Below are positions 57,569 through 64,000 of a DNA stretch of 64,000 bases, one piece after another. This DNA comes from Clitoria ternatea. Its lineage: Eukaryota; Streptophyta; Magnoliopsida; Fabales; Fabaceae. The position numbers and the translations under genes were made by a program. The notes below the pieces were generated by a model, which saw only the letters and a program-made list of their open reading frames with translations, was not told the origin of the DNA and did not search any database. How positions within the stretch are numbered: position 1 is the first letter of the stretch; every line of letters starts with the position of its first letter. The DNA is taken from NCBI GenBank assembly GCA_037962975.1, contig CM075670.1:149486501-149550500 (forward strand), read 5' to 3'.

Positions 57569-57699
57569 AAAATCCTAGAGAATTACTTTAGGAAAATAGA
57601 GTTCTTAACTCAAAATGTCACTTGAATTACAAGGGTGTGAACACCTCTTTTGGTCCAGTCCAAGTGGAATGAATCTTTTTTATACTGAATTCTAATTCA

Positions 57700-60600
57700 G
57701 AATAGTCAAATTCGAGTAGAATGGCTCTAAAATAATCAGAACCAAGCGAAATAACTCAGAATGAAGCTTTTCCAAGAGAAATACAGCCCTGTTGGAGGCA
57801 AATCCGATTGGAATGACTCAAAAATGATCACATCTGAGCAGGATGACTCAGATTAAAGCATTTCCGAGTAAAATACAGCCCTGGTGGAGATAAATCCGAG
57901 TGGAAAAACTCAAAAATGATCAAATCCGAGTCAAAATGAAGCATTTCCGAGTGGAATCACTCAGAATGAGTCATTTCCGAGTGAAATGCTCCCCTGTTGA
58001 AGTTGAATCCGAGTGGATTATGCCCATGTTGAAGAGAAGTCCGAATGGAATGACTCAAAAATGATGAAATCCGAGTGGAATCACTCAGAATGAGTCATTT
58101 CCGAGTGAAATGATCCCCTGTTGAAGTTGAATCCGAGTGGATAGCTTCCCTGCTAAGCCAGTCCGAGTGGAATGTGCGCCTGTTGGATCAAATCTGAGTA
58201 AAATTACTCAGAATGGATCATTTCCGAGTGGCATGTGCCCCTGTTAGAGTAAATCCGAGTGAAATGATTCAGATTTCATCCATTGTACTTGAAAGATAAC
58301 CCTTTTAGAGGAGAATCCGAGCGGAAAATCCCCTACTACAACCAATCCAAGTGGAAAAGGGGACTGACTTTGAATAGATGCTGTCCAAAGCTATTTTCCG
58401 AGTGAAATGATTGCTAATTGAAGTAAATCCGACTGAGTATCACTCAATTGGAGGGGAATCCGAATTGAAAATACCCAAATTCCAAGTTCTGAGTGAGGAG
58501 AAAGTGGTTTCCGAGTGAAAATTGCCAAAATCTCAACTTCTGAGTGAGGAGAGAGTTGTTTCCGAGTGAAACTGCCCAAGATTCCATTTTCTGACTGGAA
58601 AGCAAGACTGAATCCGAGCGGGTTGAGGTTTACTTCCAAACCGGTTGACAACATGCCGAGTGAAGCTTCAAGCAGAAGGATTGCCGAGCAAGATTTCAAA
58701 GTCTTTTAAAGAACATGAACCGTTGCCGATTGAGCCATTTATCCTCACCGAATCATCTTTCAAAGTCAAAAACTGACTGAATCCTGCACCAATTTCGAGT
58801 CATCCTTGTCAGTCAGTTTTCTAAGCCAATCTTCACTCATCCTTCAAATAAGGAGCCGACTGAATCATTTGCCCCAATTCCGAGTCAGTCCCTTCAAATC
58901 AATCCCGAACCATTACTCTTCGAACCAATTCCGAGTCATATTTCACATAATTTCCGAGCCATTTCAGTCAGCACCGAGTGAGCCATCCTCTCACTCGATT
59001 TTCGAGTGACTTTCCCCCATTCCCGAGTGAAGTTCACCCAATTCTGAGTCATCCTTTACCCATTTCCGAGTCTTCCTCTTCGATTTTCAATCGGCTCCGA
59101 GTCATCCTTTACCAAATCGATTTTCAATCTTCGATCGATTTTTGAGTAACACCCATTCCCTTGTCATCCCTCCTCAAGCCAATTACCGAGCCCACTTCCA
59201 CCAATTTTCGAGTCACCATTTACACCCAAAACTCACCCAGATTCCGAGTCACTCTTTTAACCATTTCCACTCAACCTCCAAGTCACTTTTTACCTATTTT
59301 AGTCAGTTCCGAGTTACTTGTCACTCGGTTCCGATTGAATGTTTCACAGCAGCCTCACACCGAGTAAAACATATACTCGGCCTTTCATAGGAGGACTCTT
59401 CCCAGAAGAATTCTCACTCAGAAAGGTGTATTTTTCACTCGGCCTTCTACGGGAAATGCTTCATTCCACTCGGAATTGACTCCAATATGGACGAATACTG
59501 ACTGGGAGACTGATCCGAGCCATCCTCACTCGGATTGACACTATTTTCACTCGGATTCCCACCAGGTCCCCCTGTTAGCCCGTGCTGACTTGGATTCCAC
59601 CACCCAAGTGGATCCAGGAATCCTGGGGTGGCAGACAGGTGGCAAACAAGGGTGGAAGTGGGGGGAATTAAAAATTCCCACCCAGCCGTTGTCCCCCACT
59701 GGTAAAAATTGAAGTTTAGAAGGTCTGTAAGTGGTAATAAGTGAATATACACCCCGTTGATAGTCTGTGGTATCTCAGAAATGTCATTTTTGTACATAAG
59801 AATGGAATTTATGTGGACCAGTAGTGAAATTATGCAAATTCCGAGTGAAATAGGCTCTGATCCGAGTGACAGAGTGAAATTCCGAGTGAAGGATTAGAGA
59901 TTCCGAGTGAAGGATGAAATTCCGAGTGTAATGTTATGTTATCCGAGTAATATATGACCAAGAAGGTTACTACCGAGTGAAATCTTGGTCTTAGAGACAG
60001 CTGGAGTGAAGTGGGTTCAAGAAAACCACTTCTAGGTGAAAATTCCGAGTCAAAACACCCTTGATCCTTTGTTTCTGAGTCAAAACTTGCTAAGTACTTC
60101 TATTTCCGAGCAAAACCTCTCTGAAATATGGAATTCCGAGTGGAATATAGGAAGGAGAACCCAATCCGAGTAGAATATATAAGGTTTAGAGCCATTATTG
60201 AGTGAGGCTATGTTTATGACTCTTTTTCCGAGTGATAAAAACCTTAAAGGATTCCGATCGAAACACATTTTGAGGAAGGATAGTGTATGTGTACCTAAGA
60301 GATGAGTATCCGAGTGAAAAATGAGTGGGGAAGGACTTAAATGCTCCTGAAAGGTAAAATCCGAGTGAACCTCTTATGAGGGAAGAGTTGTTATAATGGT
60401 TTGGATTGGAAATATATTCTAAGTGTATGATATATATATATGAACCGAGTAAATGAATACATGTAAGCGTTTTATGTTGATTTGATGCTTCTTACCGACT
60501 GGAACGTGTTATGGAAGTATTTGGGAAAGATTCCGAATGGTTTCGTAAGAATATGATTAGTAAACCGAGTGGAAAAAGTGGAAGGAGCCATTCCGAGAGA

Positions 60601-63300
60601 AATATAGAGAGGCTGAACCATTTCCGAGTGAATCTATGAGTATGACTCCTCTTCCGAGTGAGATATACTCTATTGGACCAATTCCGAGTGAGACTTGTAT
60701 GTGTAAGTCTTTTTCGAGAAGTGAGGGCCTTAATATGTTCTGATTGGAATTGTAGTTGAAGAATTTGGTTAAAACCGAGAGAGAAATATGAGTAAACCGA
60801 GTGAGTAAAGTTTGAGTATTTCTGAGTGGTAAATCCGATTGATTCCTTTCTAAGATATGAATTGTTATTGGAATATATCCTAAGTGATTAGAGTTTGAAT
60901 AAATTCCGAGTGATTGAATAATTGGGAGAGAGAGTCGGGTTCTAGAAGAAACACTTCCGAGTGAGAATTGTAAGTCTATGCCGAGTGATGAATGTGAAGT
61001 ACATTCCCGATTGTGTTGAAGTTAAATACACCGAGTGGTATGGAAAGTAGCATTCCGAGTAAGTGGATGACTTTTACCGAGTGGAACAGTGTATGTAGAG
61101 ATTCGGATTTGGAATAAAAACTTCGAGTAGAAGAAAGATAGGAAAAGAATGCGAGGGAGTCGGTTTTTGAAGGACATTACCGAGTAATAAAGGACTAGGC
61201 TTGGAATGATTTAACTGAGTAAGAACCATTAGAAATGACCCGGATTTGAGATATAATACCGAGTGAAAGGCCAAGCAAATTAGGAGTCGGTGTGGGGGTG
61301 AAATACCGAGTGAATGATGGGAAAGATGAGTCGGTTTCGAAGAAATTCTGAGTGAAGAATTGCAATTGTGACTCGGAAGTGGGAATTCCAGTCGGAATTC
61401 ACTGACAGAAGTGTTAACCGAGTGTAATTTCACTCGGTATTCACTGACAGAAGTGCGTTTTGACTTCAATTTTGTCTTTTAATGATATTTAAATCCAATC
61501 GTGCGCATTATGGATGGTGGACGACCAGAAATAGACACTGACTCAGCATATATCTTATTTAATTCTTAGTGACCCTTTCATTAGCGATCCACTAACAGCC
61601 CACTCAGAAAAGCTGTCTCCCACTTGTCTTCCCACTCACTTCCTCCCTATTTAAACGAGCTCAAGGTCCTCAGAACTCACACCACACACACGACCCAAAC
61701 ACTCTTCATCACTCTCTTTCCCAGCAAGTTCTTTCCCACTCCTATCCCCTCTGTTTCACTCGGATTCGAAGCAGGACAGTGAAGGGAGCCTCTTTCTTCT
61801 CCTCCAGGAACTTCATTGAGGTAAGGGGGTATATTCTTGGGTGCCTTGTGGGAAAACCGAGTGGAGGACAGATTCAGTGTGTATAAATTAAATGCTTTAA
61901 ATTATATCTGTATATGCATGTATGCATATATATCTGTTACCGAGTGTATATAATCATTGATGAATTGTGAAATATTGGACTGAAAATATTAAGAATCATG
62001 GGTACCGTGTGATTTCCAGTGAAACAAATATGATAACAGGTTATGTTTTATGATAATCCGACCGGTTTTACACTTATTTTACACGGTTTTGCTTATTTAT
62101 ACTCGGATAGTATCTTTCCAGTTGATTTCACTCGTTAAACATAGTAATTCACTCGGCAAACACTCTATTTCTCTTGGACAGCATCTCCCAAGTCTTATTT
62201 TACTCGGAAATCTCTTTCTTATATTATTTCACTCGGAACTTGACTTAATTTCACTCAGAAAATATAATTACTTTTTACTCAGAACTCTTTTTCAGTAAAT
62301 TCACTCGGAAACACACTATTTTACTCGGACAGTAGCTTCCCAGTCTTATTGCACTCGGAAAACATCATATTTTACTCGGACAGTAGCTTCCCAACCTTAT
62401 TTCACTCGGTAAAACAATTTATTTCACTCAGCAAATAGTTATTTTCACTAAAAGAACTCCTTTCAACTTGATGTAACTCGGTATAAAAAGTCAACTCACC
62501 AGAAGACCTTTCCCAACCTGATTCCACTCGGAATCAGGATTATCTTACTCGGATTTTCTTTATTCACATGTGTCTTATTCAGACAGAACCCTTTTTAATT
62601 AATTTCACTAGGTAAACTCATGTTTCACTCGGAAAATATCTTATTTTTACTCAGGAAACTCTTTTCCTACTGATTCCACTCGAAATCATACTTAATTTCA
62701 TTCAGGAACTCATTTTCACTCAGAATTTAAGTAGCTTCACTCATGAAAACCTTTTTCCAGTGATTTTAACTCGGTAAACACCTTCATTTCACTCAGAAAA
62801 CTCCTTTTGACTGAATACCACTCGGAAATATACTTTATTTCACTTAGAGACTCATTCTCACTCGGATTCACAAATAATGCTACTCAGGAAACCATTTTCC
62901 CTACTGACCTCACACGGATTTATATTTTTAATTCACTCAGAAATTTGTTTCACTCAGAATTCAAGATATTTAGTTAAGAAAATTATTTTTCAGCTTCTGT
63001 TTCACTCGGATTACTTATTGATTTCAGTTAGAAAATTCTGCTCAGTTTATTTCACTCGGATTCATATCTATCTCATGCGGAAAACTTATTTTTCAATCGG
63101 ATTCAAGCTATTCTAGTCGGAAAACAGCATTCCAGTTCATTTTCACTCGGACCTAAACTTATTTCAGTCGGAAAATAACTTACCAGTGTCATTTCACTCG
63201 GATTTTTAACCATAACGTTGGGAGAACCCTTCTCAGTATGATTCCACTCGGAATCATACATATTTCACTCAGATTTGCCCCTGTTTCACTCGGAAAACTC
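57700..63300. repeat. TCCGAGTG/CACTCGGA word array, roughly a hundred copies
   Basis: By eye, about 20 plus-oriented copies lie in 57700-58700, a mixed block in 58750-59170, about 10 minus-oriented in 59300-59600, about 30 plus-oriented in 59830-61310, and about 23 strict minus-oriented in 61740-63300 with only two plus-oriented (61857, 61939). Spacing varies from 15 to 90 bp, so it is not a satellite. Confidence 0.85.
61647..61655 (+). promoter_or_regulatory. TATA-like box in the right-end LTR region
   Basis: CTATTTAAA, followed at +30 by a CA-rich leader (CACACCACACACACGACCC) and a pyrimidine-rich stretch. It ends about 165 bp later at a donor-like GAGGTAAGGG (61818-61827). Confidence 0.55.
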
Positions 63301-63303
63301 TAT

Positions 63304-64000
63304 TTTTAATGGTTTTCGCTTGGATTTTCATTTAGAAACTACTTCTTAATACTTTTTAAATTAATGAGAAGTTATAATTATTATTATTATCCTTATTCTA
63401 TTATTATCCTAATTATTATTAATCTTAATATTATTATTAGTAGTTTTCTTGTTATAAACCTTGTTAACATTTTAATTATGCGTAATTATATAAAGAATAA
63501 ATTATTTTACTCCTTATGGAAAATACTATATATAATAGATATACTTACAATGTTTAAATAATTGATAGAATCCAAAGAATTTGGAAATGATATGATGAGA
63601 CTGGAAATACATAAGATACCCAAGGGATCAATTGATAAGATAAATACATTTCGCATCATGAAAATATTTTTGAAGAAGAAAAACCTCTAGAGCATACACT
63701 TGGTACAGTGAAGGACACTCACGTTCGATCTAAGTAGAAGAATCTTGGGAGTACAACTGGAACGGCAACCCAATGGCATCAGAGTCGCGCCCTGATAGCC
63801 GGGTGAGACGAATAATTCTGGTGTACTTTGACTAAATGACGGAGTGTGACCATGATCGTAGGGATCCAAGTCTCAAATATATATATAAATCAATGATGAG
63901 AACCAATGAGTTCATTTGTACCAGAGCTTGGGCGGACCCTGATCGCTCTAGAGAATTGGAATGGTGATATTCCAGAGAAGAAGAAATAATTTCTTGGGCC
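63304..64000. other. Right-end stretch without CCGAGTG words
   Basis: A/T-rich DNA with TTATTA runs (63375-63445), then more mixed sequence to the window end. No gene seen. It probably belongs to the same LTR. Confidence 0.5.

Larger units (their letters stand above)
55166..57637 (-). mobile_element. Small Tat-like element, minus strand, right LTR interrupted
   Basis: A direct repeat of about 93 bp (55166-55258 and 57544-57637, about 80% alike, each starting TGTTCAC on plus) marks the LTR 3' ends of a minus-strand element. Next to the right-hand copy, on minus, is TTTTGGTGCCCATCATAGGG, a primer-binding-site-like string, followed by the start of a gag frame. The middle is a 56-bp tandem array. 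Repeated GCCTCG(T/C)TAAAACCT…GGGAAA blocks (55622 and 55731) are a feature I associate with the ends of Tat-type elements. No RT or integrase is present: non-autonomous or deleted. Confidence 0.6.
57638..64000 (+). mobile_element. Long LTR-like region filled with CCGAGTG/CACTCGG words, cut by window end
   Basis: It begins abruptly at 57638, inside the Tat-like LTR (the left part TTGAATTACAA is intact to 57637). It has no coding domain. It shares blocks with the solo LTR 32637-35587 (for example GGGGACTGACTTTGAATAGA near 58358, also near 33160). A promoter-like site (61647-61655) with a leader and a splice-donor-like GAG|GTAAGG (61821) lie inside. The last part (63690-64000) resembles the GGGTGAGACGAATAATTCTGG-type segment of plant chromovirus LTRs. 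Right end and target duplication are outside the window. Confidence 0.6.

Noticed and set aside
59447..61469. ORFs of 62-131 residues on the minus strand in the word array
   Set aside because: They are low-complexity readings of repeated CACTCGGA words (SHSEW-type motifs), not proteins.

Overview
This is a nuclear window from a flowering plant, almost certainly a dicot. A legume is my best inference, from the retroelement families and the look of their LTRs; no sequence here proves the species. It is mostly nested retrotransposons around one host gene I can fully resolve: a minus-strand, three-exon gene for a KH-domain protein with three CCCH zinc fingers (46196-51864, 297 residues). I see no rRNA, tRNA or CRISPR.

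Layout, left part (1-29947). An Athila-like Ty3/gypsy element, cut by the window start, runs rightwards with a decayed gag-protease-RT-RNase H-integrase region (1-4150), an extra ORF behind a splice-acceptor-like site (5226-6390), a polypurine tract, and an LTR starting at 7672. That LTR is split by a solo LTR with very long arms (8464-26264, target duplication TGGTG). This LTR is itself split by a young, complete 12.5-kb Tat-lineage element (11572-24076, duplication ATATA, two 910-bp LTRs about 98.8% identical by eye). The Tat element carries gag-protease, RT, two RNase H domains and integrase on the plus strand. On the minus strand it carries an intron-containing gene of the Transposase_28 ('putative gypsy type transposon') type with its own TATA-like box. 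To the right, the Athila LTR resumes (26270-26311) and leads into a second primer-binding site and gag. That gag meets an oppositely oriented Athila gag and LTR (27512-29947), giving a large palindrome.

Middle part (30373-44959). An old L1-type LINE with matching 12-bp target duplications is interrupted by a minus-strand long LTR (31747-38668). This LTR contains another solo LTR (32637-35587, duplication AAATA) and a (GAA)n tract of about 105 units. The LINE is also split by a 1.27-kb solo LTR (39721-40993, duplication AAGAC).

Right part (44960-64000). After the LINE come the 3' flank and the KH-CCCH gene, then a probable Copia-type LTR (about 52727-54610), a short minus-strand Tat-like element with a 56-bp tandem array (55166-57637), and a long LTR-like region filled with TCCGAGTG/CACTCGGA words (57638 to beyond the window end).

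The most unusual signal cuts across the elements. Each LTR family carries its own short, usually palindromic word repeated many times in non-coding DNA: ACGCGTAGCGT (Athila), TAATCGATTA (forward long LTR), CTCGCTTGAGCGAG (minus long LTR), TTCCGAGTGGAA (solo LTR and right-end region), and, non-palindromic, ACTCCGCC (Tat). In the right-end region the word reverses strand close to the predicted transcription start. I know of no named system that explains these arrays, so they are presented as the main lead.
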